Positions 5,075 through 10,840 of a DNA stretch of 10,840 nucleotides are shown piece after piece. This DNA is from JBBQVO01 sp038211505 (GTDB lineage Bacteria; Chloroflexota; Dehalococcoidia; DSTF01; JACRBR01): positions 1-10,840 of the forward strand of contig JBBQVO010000111.1 in assembly GCA_038211505.1 (NCBI GenBank), given 5' to 3'. Made by a program: the position numbers and the translations under genes. Numbering within the stretch: position 1 is the stretch's first letter; every line of letters begins with the position of its first letter. The notes under the pieces are model-generated. The model did not search any database, was not told where the DNA came from, and worked only from the letters and a program-made list of their open reading frames with translations.

Positions 5075-5733
5075 GCATCCTGAAGAAGCTGCTCGGACGC
5101 GGGGCGGACGGTGACGAGTCCGAGACGCCGGCGACGTACCCGATCCGGCTGGTGTTCGCGCTGGGGAATCCGGGGGCGGAGTACGCGGGTAACCGGCGGA
5201 ACGTCGGGATGTGGGTGGCGAACCGGCTGGCGAAGAAGCACGGCTTCGACTTCGCGACGAAGACGGGCACCTTCGCGCTCGCTGAAGCCACGATCGACGG
5301 CCGGCGGATCGCGATCGCCAAAACGCGCACGTTCAACAACGACAGCGGCAAAGCCGTGATGGCGCTCGTCTCCAAGTTGAAGCTTGATGACGCGAGCGAG
5401 CTGCTCGTCGTCTGCGATCATCTGGATCTGCCCACGGGGCGGGTGCGGCTGCGACGCAACGGCAGCGGCGGCGGCCAGAAAGGCGTCGCCGACATCATCG
5501 CCCGCACGGGCACGGATGAGTTTCCGCGCGTCCGCATCGGCATCGGCCGGCCGGACCATCGCGGCGAGCCGACGCGCGATCCGGAGCACGTGGCGGCGTG
5601 GGTGCTCAGCGATCCGGCGCCGTCCGAGCGCAAGCTGCTCGACGCCGGAGTGGACCGGGCGATCGAGGCGGTTGAATGCGCGATCACGGACGGTATCGAA
5701 GCGGCGATGAACCGTTACAACCGCGACGACTGA
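5071..5733 (+). CDS. peptidyl-tRNA hydrolase homologue with substituted catalytic residues
   Basis: A 220-aa member of the bacterial Pth family, whose usual members free tRNA from peptidyl-tRNA. The fold is clear from VFALGNPGAEYAGN (28-41), TFNNDSGKA (87-95), VVCDHLDLPTGRVRLR (113-128), GGGQKGVADII (133-143) and FPRVRIGIGRP (151-161). Compared with E. coli Pth, Asn10, Asn68 and Asp93 are kept (Asn33, Asn90, Asp116). The catalytic His20 in the TRHN motif is Arg43 (NRRN), and His113-Asn114 in GGHNG are Gln136-Lys137; Met67 is Asn89. His20 is essential in the E. coli enzyme, so normal hydrolysis is doubtful. The Arg codon CGG differs from a His codon at two bases, which argues against a sequencing error. 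About 24 extra residues precede the fold. The start is TTG at 5071 with AGGGGG 4-5 nt upstream and a TTGA overlap with the preceding gene. The reading frame is intact, so it is an expressed variant and not obviously a pseudogene. Confidence 0.88.
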   Translation: MSILKKLLGRGADGDESETPATYPIRLVFALGNPGAEYAGNRRNVGMWVANRLAKKHGFDFATKTGTFALAEATIDGRRIAIAKTRTFNNDSGKAVMALVSKLKLDDASELLVVCDHLDLPTGRVRLRRNGSGGGQKGVADIIARTGTDEFPRVRIGIGRPDHRGEPTRDPEHVAAWVLSDPAPSERKLLDAGVDRAIEAVECAITDGIEAAMNRYNRDD

Positions 5734-5790
5734 TGCATGCGCGTTGCGGTGCCGATTGTTATAGTCGCCGCAATATCGAAGGAGGACTCC

Positions 5791-6729
5791 ATGCCCGTTG
5801 ACCCGATCGTGCAGGCCTTGCTGGACGCGACGGTGCAGATGAACCTGCCGCCGTTTGAGTCGCTGACACCGGCGGAGGCGCGCGCGCAGATGCGCCAGAC
5901 CGTCGGCACGCCCGAGGAGGTCGCGCGCATCGAAGATCGCGTGATACCCGGGCCTCACGGCGACATTCCGGTGCGCGTATATGAGCCGAAGGGCGTGGGA
6001 CCGTTTCCGCTGCTGGTGTACTTTCACGGCGGCGGCTGGGTGATCGGCGACATCGAATCGCATGACATGCCGTGCCGGTCTCTGGCGAACGCGTCGGGCT
6101 GCGTCGTCGTATCCGTGGATTATCGACTGGCGCCGGAGCACAAGTTTCCGGTCCCGCTGGATGACTGCTTCGCGGCCACGGCGTATGTCGCCGAACACGC
6201 ATCGCAGTTCAACGGTGACGCGTCGCGGCTGGCGGTCGGCGGCGATAGCGCCGGCGGCAACCTGGCGGCCGTCGTCGCGCAGATGGCGCGCGATCGCGGT
6301 GGGCCGCCGATCAAGTTTCAGTTGCTGGTGTACCCGGTGACGAACTTTGATTTCGGCACCGTGTCGTACAAGGACAACGGGACGGGCTACTTCCTCGGCG
6401 AGTCGACGATGCGGTGGTTCTGGGCGCACTATCTCAATCACGACGGCGAAGGCACCGATCCGCAGGCGTCGCCGATGCGCGCCGACGACCTGCGCGATCT
6501 GCCGCCGGCGCTGGTGATCACGGCCGAGTTCGATCCGCTGCGCGATGAGGGCGAAGCGTATGCGGAGCGGCTGCAGGAGGCGGGCGTGCCGGTGACGATG
6601 CATCGGTACGACGGCATGATCCATGGGTTCTGGTCGATGTTCGCGCTGATCCCGCAGGGCCAGACGGCGATCCACGAGGGCGGCGCTGCGTTGCGGGCGG
6701 CGCTGGCGCCGGTCGCTTCGGCGCGATGA
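5791..6729 (+). CDS. HSL-family alpha/beta hydrolase (esterase/lipase)
   Basis: A 312-aa cytoplasmic esterase of the hormone-sensitive-lipase family (Pfam Abhydrolase_3), which typically hydrolyses short-chain acyl esters. The oxyanion-hole motif HGGGW is at 79-83, YRLAPEHKFPVPLDD at 111-125, the nucleophile elbow GDSAGG with Ser153 at 151-156, the catalytic Asp248 in EFDPLRDE, and the catalytic His278 in MIHGF. All triad residues are present and the length is normal. The ATG at 5791 is chosen because AAGGAGG lies 6 nt upstream; an ATG 18 codons earlier would add residues not seen in the family and lacks such a site. TATAGT (5760-5765) upstream may be a -10 box, but no -35 fits. Its TGA overlaps the ATG of the following phosphatase gene (ATGA). 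The substrate cannot be told from the sequence. Confidence 0.95.
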   Translation: MPVDPIVQALLDATVQMNLPPFESLTPAEARAQMRQTVGTPEEVARIEDRVIPGPHGDIPVRVYEPKGVGPFPLLVYFHGGGWVIGDIESHDMPCRSLANASGCVVVSVDYRLAPEHKFPVPLDDCFAATAYVAEHASQFNGDASRLAVGGDSAGGNLAAVVAQMARDRGGPPIKFQLLVYPVTNFDFGTVSYKDNGTGYFLGESTMRWFWAHYLNHDGEGTDPQASPMRADDLRDLPPALVITAEFDPLRDEGEAYAERLQEAGVPVTMHRYDGMIHGFWSMFALIPQGQTAIHEGGAALRAALAPVASAR

Positions 6730-7544
6730 CGCAGACGAGCAGGGTGCTGCCGCGATCGGCGTCGGGCGTGCCGGCGATCGACGTCGCGTGGCAATGCGCG
6801 CGCGCTGGCGGCGCGATCGCACTCGAACGCTTTCGTGGCGCACAGACGATCGACATCAAAGGCCACCGCAACATCGTCACCGAGACGGATGTCGCGGCCG
6901 AGCTGCGGATTATGTCGATCCTGGCCGTCGAGTACCCCGATCACAAGATCCTGTCCGAAGAGACGGCAGCGGATACGGACGCGTCGAGCGGGTGGACGTG
7001 GGTGATCGATCCGATCGACGGGACGAAGAACTACGCGATCGGCCTGCCGTTTTGGTGCGTGAACGTGGCGCTCTGTTTCGACGGCGAGCCGGTGGTCGGC
7101 CTTACGTATGATGCCGTGCACGACGAAGGCTTCTGGGCGATCACCGGCGGCGGCGCCTGGTGCAACGACGAGCGCATCAGCGCATCGACGAAGCCGGATG
7201 TGTTCTCGGCGGTGCTCGGCTTCGATCTGGGATACGACGACGTGAAGGGCGCGCAGCAGCTCGATCTATTGCGCCGGATCTTTCCGAACGTGCAGGGATT
7301 TCGGCTGACGGGCAGCGCTGCGCTCGGGATGGCGTACGCGGCGTGCGGGCGCATCGACCTCTACACACATGTGAATATCTCGCCGTGGGATGTTGCGGCG
7401 GGCATTCTTCTCGTGCGCGAAGCGGGCGGCGTGGCGACGGATCGCGATGGATCGCCGATGCGGATCACAACGCGCGCGTTCGCCGCCGGCGGCCGCGGTG
7501 TGCATGAAGACTTCCTGTCCCGCTATGCTGGAGTCGCGGGGTAA
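6726..7544 (+). CDS. inositol monophosphatase family phosphatase
   Basis: A 272-aa Mg2+-dependent phosphatase of the inositol-monophosphatase superfamily (SuhB, HisN, CysQ and relatives). Metal and phosphate ligands are all visible: Asp55 in TETD, Glu78-Glu79 in SEET, DPIDGT at 95-100, and WDVAAG at 221-226 near the C-terminus. GAWCNDERI (143-151) and the GFRLTGSAALGMAYAACGRID stretch (191-211) are also typical. Length is that of a complete enzyme. The ATG at 6726 overlaps the preceding stop by 4 nt and has no strong Shine-Dalgarno, as is usual for a coupled gene. The natural substrate could be inositol-1-phosphate, histidinol phosphate, 3'-phosphoadenosine phosphate or a sugar phosphate. The neighbours do not decide this, so no symbol is given. 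Confidence 0.95.
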   Translation: MTQTSRVLPRSASGVPAIDVAWQCARAGGAIALERFRGAQTIDIKGHRNIVTETDVAAELRIMSILAVEYPDHKILSEETAADTDASSGWTWVIDPIDGTKNYAIGLPFWCVNVALCFDGEPVVGLTYDAVHDEGFWAITGGGAWCNDERISASTKPDVFSAVLGFDLGYDDVKGAQQLDLLRRIFPNVQGFRLTGSAALGMAYAACGRIDLYTHVNISPWDVAAGILLVREAGGVATDRDGSPMRITTRAFAAGGRGVHEDFLSRYAGVAG

Positions 7545-7614
7545 GGCCGTAGCAAGTGGAGTCCGCCGCACATGCGTCGTGCGCCGGGCGCGAGCAGAAA
7601 GCGACTGCCACCCG

Positions 7615-8286
7615 ATGTCTCACCGTCACCGTCTCCGTCTCTACCTGATCGTTCCTCTCGCGTTGACGCTGGTTCTCGCGGCGTGCGGCGGTGGCAAGTC
7701 GAAGGCGCCGGCCGCGACGGCGACGCCGAGCCTCCCCGGACCCATCGACGTGATTGCTGACTGGGTGAAGACGAACCGCAACGTCGACTTCGTCGGCGAC
7801 TGCACGAACGCGAAGCCGGGCATCGACGTCGGGAAGCTGTGCGCGACGCAGATCGGCACGCGCGGCACGCGCCGGGCGTTCACGCTCGGGCCGACGTTCT
7901 CGGACTTCACGGCGCTGGCGCTTGTCGAGCAGAATGCTCTCGGATGGGCGATTCTTTCTGTAAAGAATCGGGATCTCAGCGCCGGTCAAGTGCCGGGCAT
8001 CGACTGGCCGCTGAGCATTGGCGATCAGGTGATCGTGATCGGCCTCGGCGACACCGACTGCCTGAGCGTGCGCGAGCAGCCGACGAAGTCGGCGAAGCAG
8101 ACGATCTGCATTCCGGACGGCACGAAGGCGATCATCCAGGAAGGGCCGATCGACGCCGACACCTACACGTGGTGGCGGATCACCGGCGAGGGCTTCAACG
8201 GCTGGTCAGCGGCGACGTGGCTGCGGCTGCCGGATGCGATCGCGCAGGCCTTGCAGCCGCCAGCGGCGGCGACGCCGGCGCCGTAG
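7615..8286 (+). CDS. lipoprotein with C-terminal SH3b-like domain
   Basis: A 223-aa exported lipoprotein. The signal peptide MSHRHRLRLYLIVPLALTLV leads to a canonical lipobox LAAC with Cys24 as the lipid anchor, then a Gly/Lys/Ala/Thr-rich spacer. Residues about 41-115 form an N-terminal domain with two cysteines (VGDCTNAKPG and GKLCATQIG, a likely disulfide) that resembles small exported domains found before SH3b domains. Residues about 138-208 fit a bacterial SH3 domain (GDQVIVIGLGDTDCLSVREQP, then DGTKAIIQEGP, then WWRITGEGFNGWSAATWLRL), a fold used for binding peptidoglycan or other cell-wall ligands. The end is Ala/Pro-rich. The ATG at 7615 directly precedes the signal peptide but has no clear Shine-Dalgarno; an in-frame GTG at 7579 is less likely. 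The stop lies 2 nt from the stop of the convergent DinB-family gene. Confidence 0.9.
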   Translation: MSHRHRLRLYLIVPLALTLVLAACGGGKSKAPAATATPSLPGPIDVIADWVKTNRNVDFVGDCTNAKPGIDVGKLCATQIGTRGTRRAFTLGPTFSDFTALALVEQNALGWAILSVKNRDLSAGQVPGIDWPLSIGDQVIVIGLGDTDCLSVREQPTKSAKQTICIPDGTKAIIQEGPIDADTYTWWRITGEGFNGWSAATWLRLPDAIAQALQPPAAATPAP

Positions 8287-8288
8287 CC

Positions 8289-8786
8289 TCAGACCTCGCG
8301 GCCGTATCCGACCGACTCGCTCCACAACCACGCATCGAGGTCAGGCGTCGCGATGCCCTGTTGCGCGAGTGCGATCTTGATCTCCATACGGTGCTCGGCG
8401 CTGTGCGTCACCGCGTGGACAAGGAAGAAGCTTTTCGGGTAGCGGTAGGTCTTGCCGGCGAATGGGAGGTCGATGTCGACGTCCGCGTCCAGCGATTCGG
8501 CGATGGCGATGAGATCGTCGCTCGATCGCGTTGCGAGCTCGAGCAGCGCATCGAAGCCGGGCCACGCGCTGGCGCGGTTGAGTTCGCCTTCGTGCTGGCG
8601 TCCTTGCGTGCGGAGGACGAACGTCTGCTGGCCTCCGACGAGGTGCATGAGGAGGACGCGCGCGCTGCCGGAGATACCGGCGATCGTGGCATCGAGGGTA
8701 TCGTCGACAACGTCAACGCAGGCATCGATGAGCGTGTGGTTCGCCCACTTATTGCAACGCAGCAGTTCGGCGAGCGGTGTGTTCAT
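8289..8786 (-). CDS. DinB/YfiT-like four-helix metal-binding protein
   Basis: A 165-aa protein of the DinB superfamily, four-helix bundles that bind a divalent metal through three histidines and often act as thiol-dependent transferases or hydrolases. The start (PLAELLRCNKWANHTLIDAC) is the typical first helix. The likely ligands are His48 (LLMHLVGG), His128 and His132 (HAVTHSAEHRMEI), at the classical spacing. YPKSFFLVHAVTH and the C-terminal WLWSES also fit. The length is normal. The ATG at 8786 starts at the first family helix; extension upstream would add about 58 Arg-rich residues unlike the family. It lacks a good ribosome binding site. It follows the malic enzyme gene in the same direction after 103 nt and may share its transcript. 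Substrate unknown. Confidence 0.92.
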   Translation of the reverse strand: MNTPLAELLRCNKWANHTLIDACVDVVDDTLDATIAGISGSARVLLMHLVGGQQTFVLRTQGRQHEGELNRASAWPGFDALLELATRSSDDLIAIAESLDADVDIDLPFAGKTYRYPKSFFLVHAVTHSAEHRMEIKIALAQQGIATPDLDAWLWSESVGYGREV

Positions 8787-8822
8787 GGGCAGGTGGTAAG
8801 CAGCGGGTGCGAACGTTCGACT

Positions 8823-8865
8823 ATCGCGCCAACGTCGCTTGAGAGGCGCGATCTTTCTTGTCTTT
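8823..8865 (+). terminator. terminator-like hairpin reading on the plus strand
   Basis: ATCGCGCC (8823-8830) and GGCGCGAT (8845-8852) are exact inverted repeats with a 14-nt loop, followed on the plus strand by CTTTCTTGTCTTT (8853-8865). On the minus strand no T tract follows. If it works, it ends transcripts from the SH3b lipoprotein gene after they have crossed the whole convergent DinB gene. The loop is long and the T tract interrupted, so this is tentative. Confidence 0.45.
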
Positions 8866-8889
8866 GGTGGCCCTGTTCGGATCCGTCTT

Positions 8890-10338
8890 CTAGATAAAGA
8901 CCGGGATCGATTTCTTCTCGCGATCCGCCACTCCCGACGCGATCGCCGCCGCCGCCACATCGCGAGCGACGTTCTTGAAGACGGTCGGATGGAAGACGCT
9001 GGGGATGATGTACTCCGGGCTCAGCTCGCTCTTGCTCACGGCCGCCGCGATCGCTTCCGCCGCGGCCAGCTTCATCGGCTCGTTGATCTCGCGCGCGCGG
9101 ACATCGAGCACACCGCGGAACAGGCCCGGGAAGCAGAGGACGTTGTTGATCTGGTTCGGGAAGTCGGAGCGGCCGGTCGCCATGACGGCGACGTGCGGGC
9201 CGGCGAGCTCCGGCCGGATCTCCGGGTCGGGGTTGGCCATCGCCATGACGATCGGATCGCGGTTCATCTTCTTCACGTCGTCGACGGTGATCATGTTTGG
9301 GCCGGCGAGCCCGAGGAACAGATCGGCGCCCTCCATCGCGTCGCTGACCGAGCCGCTGACGCCTTCGAGGTTCGTGTTGTCAGCGAACCACTCCTTCATG
9401 AAGTTCATGTTGTCTTTGCGGCCCTTGTGGATGATGCCGCTGCGGTCGACGCCGACGATATTCTTCACGCCCGCCGACATCAGTATCTTCGAGCAGGCGA
9501 CGCCGGCAGCGCCGACGCCGAGCACGACGACCTTGAGATCCGTGACGTCTTTTTTGACGATGCGGACGGCGTTAAGCACCGCGGCGAGAACGACGACGGC
9601 CGTGCCGTGCTGGTCGTCGTGGAAGACGGGGATGTCGAGCTCTTTCTTCAGGCGCTCTTCGATGTAGAAGCAGCGCGGCGCCGAGATGTCTTCGAGGTTG
9701 ATGCCGCCGAAGCCGGGCGCAATCGCCTTCGTGATCTCGACGATCTCATCCTGATCTTTGGTGTCGAGACAGATCGGCCAGGCGTCAACGCCGCCGAACG
9801 CCTTGAAGAGCATCGCCTTGCCCTCCATCACCGGCATGGCCGCCATCGGCCCGAGATCGCCCAGTCCGAGGATGGCGGTGCCGTCCGACACGACGGCGAC
9901 AGTGTTGCCCTTGATCGTGTACGAATAGGCGGCTTCCGGCTCCTTGTCAATCGCCAGGCAGACGCGCGCGACGCCCGGCGTGTAGACGACGGACAGATCG
10001 CGCCGAGATGTCACCGGGATCTTGTTGCGAATCTCGATCTTGCCGCCGCGATGCGAGAGGAACACGCGGTCGGAGACGCTCTTGACCGAGACGCCCTTCA
10101 CCCTCTTGACATGATCGACGATGTCACGCGCGTGATCGCTGTCCCGCGCCGAGACGCTGATGTCGCGCACGATCGTTGTGCCCGACGACTTCACGACGTC
10201 GATATCGCCGATATTCCCGCCGCGATCGCCGACGGCCGCCGCGATCTTCGCCAGCATCCCGGGCGTGTTCGCGTACTGCGCCTGCATGCTGAACGTGTAC
10301 GTCGATGCCGGCAGATCGTTCCCGTTGCGTCGCGACAT
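8890..10338 (-). CDS. NAD(P)-dependent malic enzyme with N-terminal ACT domain
   Basis: A 482-aa enzyme that converts malate to pyruvate and CO2 with reduction of NAD(P)+. Residues about 13-90 are an ACT domain (TFSMQAQYANTPGMLAKIAAAVGDRGGNIGDID in the first half), a small-molecule-binding module known at the N-terminus of a group of malic/malolactic-type enzymes. The catalytic part follows: VYTPGVA with Tyr119, GDLGPMAAMPVMEGKAMLFK ending with the Lys174 region, NLEDISAPRCF (metal-binding Glu216/Asp217), FHDDQHGTA (about 240-248), the Rossmann motif GVGAAG (274-279), and MANPDPEI and NQINNVLCFPG near the active site. Asp298 after the second beta strand of the Rossmann fold suggests NAD+ rather than NADP+. 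The ATG at 10338 is chosen because AGAGGA precedes it by about 8 nt and the ACT domain starts soon after; an ATG 18 codons upstream lies on top of a candidate -10 box. The ACT domain implies allosteric control by an unknown ligand. Confidence 0.96.
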   Translation of the reverse strand: MSRRNGNDLPASTYTFSMQAQYANTPGMLAKIAAAVGDRGGNIGDIDVVKSSGTTIVRDISVSARDSDHARDIVDHVKRVKGVSVKSVSDRVFLSHRGGKIEIRNKIPVTSRRDLSVVYTPGVARVCLAIDKEPEAAYSYTIKGNTVAVVSDGTAILGLGDLGPMAAMPVMEGKAMLFKAFGGVDAWPICLDTKDQDEIVEITKAIAPGFGGINLEDISAPRCFYIEERLKKELDIPVFHDDQHGTAVVVLAAVLNAVRIVKKDVTDLKVVVLGVGAAGVACSKILMSAGVKNIVGVDRSGIIHKGRKDNMNFMKEWFADNTNLEGVSGSVSDAMEGADLFLGLAGPNMITVDDVKKMNRDPIVMAMANPDPEIRPELAGPHVAVMATGRSDFPNQINNVLCFPGLFRGVLDVRAREINEPMKLAAAEAIAAAVSKSELSPEYIIPSVFHPTVFKNVARDVAAAAIASGVADREKKSIPVFI

Positions 10339-10390
10339 GAAGCTCGTCCTCTTTCTCGATACCGCCGGCCGGCCCGCGTTCGGGCTACGC

Positions 10391-10396
10391 ATTCTA
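10391..10396 (-). promoter_or_regulatory. candidate -10 box of the malic enzyme gene
   Basis: TAGAAT on the minus strand matches the -10 consensus at five of six positions and would start a transcript near 10384, giving a leader of about 45 nt before the ATG at 10338. No good -35 hexamer is present at the usual distance. Confidence 0.35.
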
Positions 10397-10514
10397 GGCT
10401 CGCCATACCGCTGGGGCTAGTTGACGACCGGCGCGATCCGAATCTGATCTTGCCTTCGCGGCGTAAGAGACGTACCGTCGGATGAGATTCTGATGGCAGC
10501 GATAGGAGGCCACG

Positions 10515-10840
10515 ATGGCGGACGCACAGGCAGGGCGCGTAACGGTCGATTTTGACGTCGTCTTCGGCACCGGCGGCGGCCGCGATCTGAAATGCAACGT
10601 CTATAACCCACCGCAGTCCGGCGGCGATCGCCCGGCCATCTTGCTGATCCACGGCGGCGGCTGGACGACCGGCGATCGTTCACAACTGCACGGCTACGGC
10701 ATCCTCCTCGGCCGCGTAGGCTACGTGTGCGTCGCGCCGGAGTATCGGCTCTCGGGCGAGTCGAAGTGGCCGGCGCAGATCCACGACGCAAAGGCGGCGC
10801 TGCGCTGGATGCGCGCCAACGCCGCGCGGCTCGGCATCGA
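10515..10840 (+). CDS. alpha/beta hydrolase (acetylesterase-like), 5' part
   Basis: The first 108 codons of a second esterase, cut by the right edge. TAGGAGG lies 5 nt before the ATG. After an N-terminal strand region (VTVDFDVVFGTGGGRDLKCNVYNPP) come the oxyanion-hole motif HGGGW (about 51-55), APEYRL (about 77-82) and the helix before the nucleophile elbow (WPAQIHDAKAALRWMRANAARLGI). The Ser-containing G.SAGG motif would follow just outside the window. The short form and IHDAKAALRWMR segment fit the BD-FAE/acetylesterase group rather than the longer HSL protein at 5791. It is transcribed divergently from the malic enzyme gene; the 176-nt gap between them shows no clear promoter for this gene. 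Confidence 0.92.
   Translation, partial: MADAQAGRVTVDFDVVFGTGGGRDLKCNVYNPPQSGGDRPAILLIHGGGWTTGDRSQLHGYGILLGRVGYVCVAPEYRLSGESKWPAQIHDAKAALRWMRANAARLGI

Noticed and set aside
5737..5790. Upstream ATG for the esterase adding 18 residues
   Set aside because: The ATG at 5791 has a perfect AAGGAGG at the right distance and the extension covers the candidate promoter region.
4762..6843. 693-aa open frame on the minus strand
   Set aside because: It is antisense to three recognisable genes (the unknown protein, the Pth homologue, the esterase); its product is His/Arg-rich low-complexity sequence without any motif, as expected for a GC-rich shadow frame.
7390..7614. N-terminal extension of the SH3b lipoprotein
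   Set aside because: It would overlap the phosphatase gene by 155 nt and bury the signal peptide, which must be at the N-terminus.
8787..8960. N-terminal extension of the DinB-family protein
   Set aside because: It would overlap the end of the malic enzyme gene and add about 58 Arg-rich residues unlike the family.
10339..10392. N-terminal extension of the malic enzyme
   Set aside because: The upstream ATG overlaps a candidate -10 box, has a weak ribosome binding site, and the extra residues precede the ACT domain without motif.
8839..10485. 548-aa open frame on the plus strand
   Set aside because: It is antisense to the malic enzyme, Arg/Asp/His-rich and without motif, and lacks a ribosome binding site.

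Overview
The window is GC-rich, densely coding bacterial chromosome carrying housekeeping and exported-protein genes. No rRNA, tRNA, CRISPR array, transposase, phage gene or replication origin was seen. Gene content points to an environmental member of the Chloroflexota, possibly near Dehalococcoidia or Thermomicrobia: a SufR-like regulator next to Mrp, a small CxH/CxxC protein, an ACT-malic enzyme, Thr/Pro-rich lipoproteins after 'ACGG' or 'ACGGG' lipoboxes, and CCCCTTCCC-type intergenic hairpins. This assignment is inference from gene style, not from a marker gene.

Left part (1-2268, minus strand): a tight three-gene operon read right to left. A SufR-like Fe-S regulator (1609-2268) overlaps by 4 nt the Fe-S carrier ATPase Mrp/ApbC (551-1612). 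One base after the Mrp stop, a TTG-started Ala/Pro/Thr-rich protein with an Arg/Gly patch begins (549 to the left edge, incomplete). A short intergenic region (2269-2456) carries a plus-strand promoter and a candidate minus-strand promoter/operator.

Middle part (2457-8286, plus strand): a small putative zinc-ribbon protein with its own strong terminator; a roughly 390-nt non-coding stretch with two inverted-repeat elements, one of them a perfect 30-bp inverted repeat built from nested palindromes; a proline-rich, prepilin-like exported protein with six cysteines; a secreted Cys-containing protein; an unknown 143-aa protein translationally coupled to an atypical peptidyl-tRNA hydrolase homologue that has lost the catalytic histidine; an HSL-family alpha/beta hydrolase coupled to an inositol-monophosphatase-family phosphatase; and an SH3b lipoprotein.

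Right part: a DinB-family protein (8289-8786, minus) converges on the lipoprotein with only 2 nt between stop codons. Next is an ACT-domain malic enzyme (8890-10338, minus). Divergent from it, a second alpha/beta hydrolase starts at 10515 and runs off the right edge.

The best candidates for new biology are the Pth homologue with replaced active-site residues, the prepilin-like polyproline/six-Cys protein, the SufR-Mrp-RG protein operon, and the nested inverted repeat. None of them amounts to a proven new system from sequence alone.
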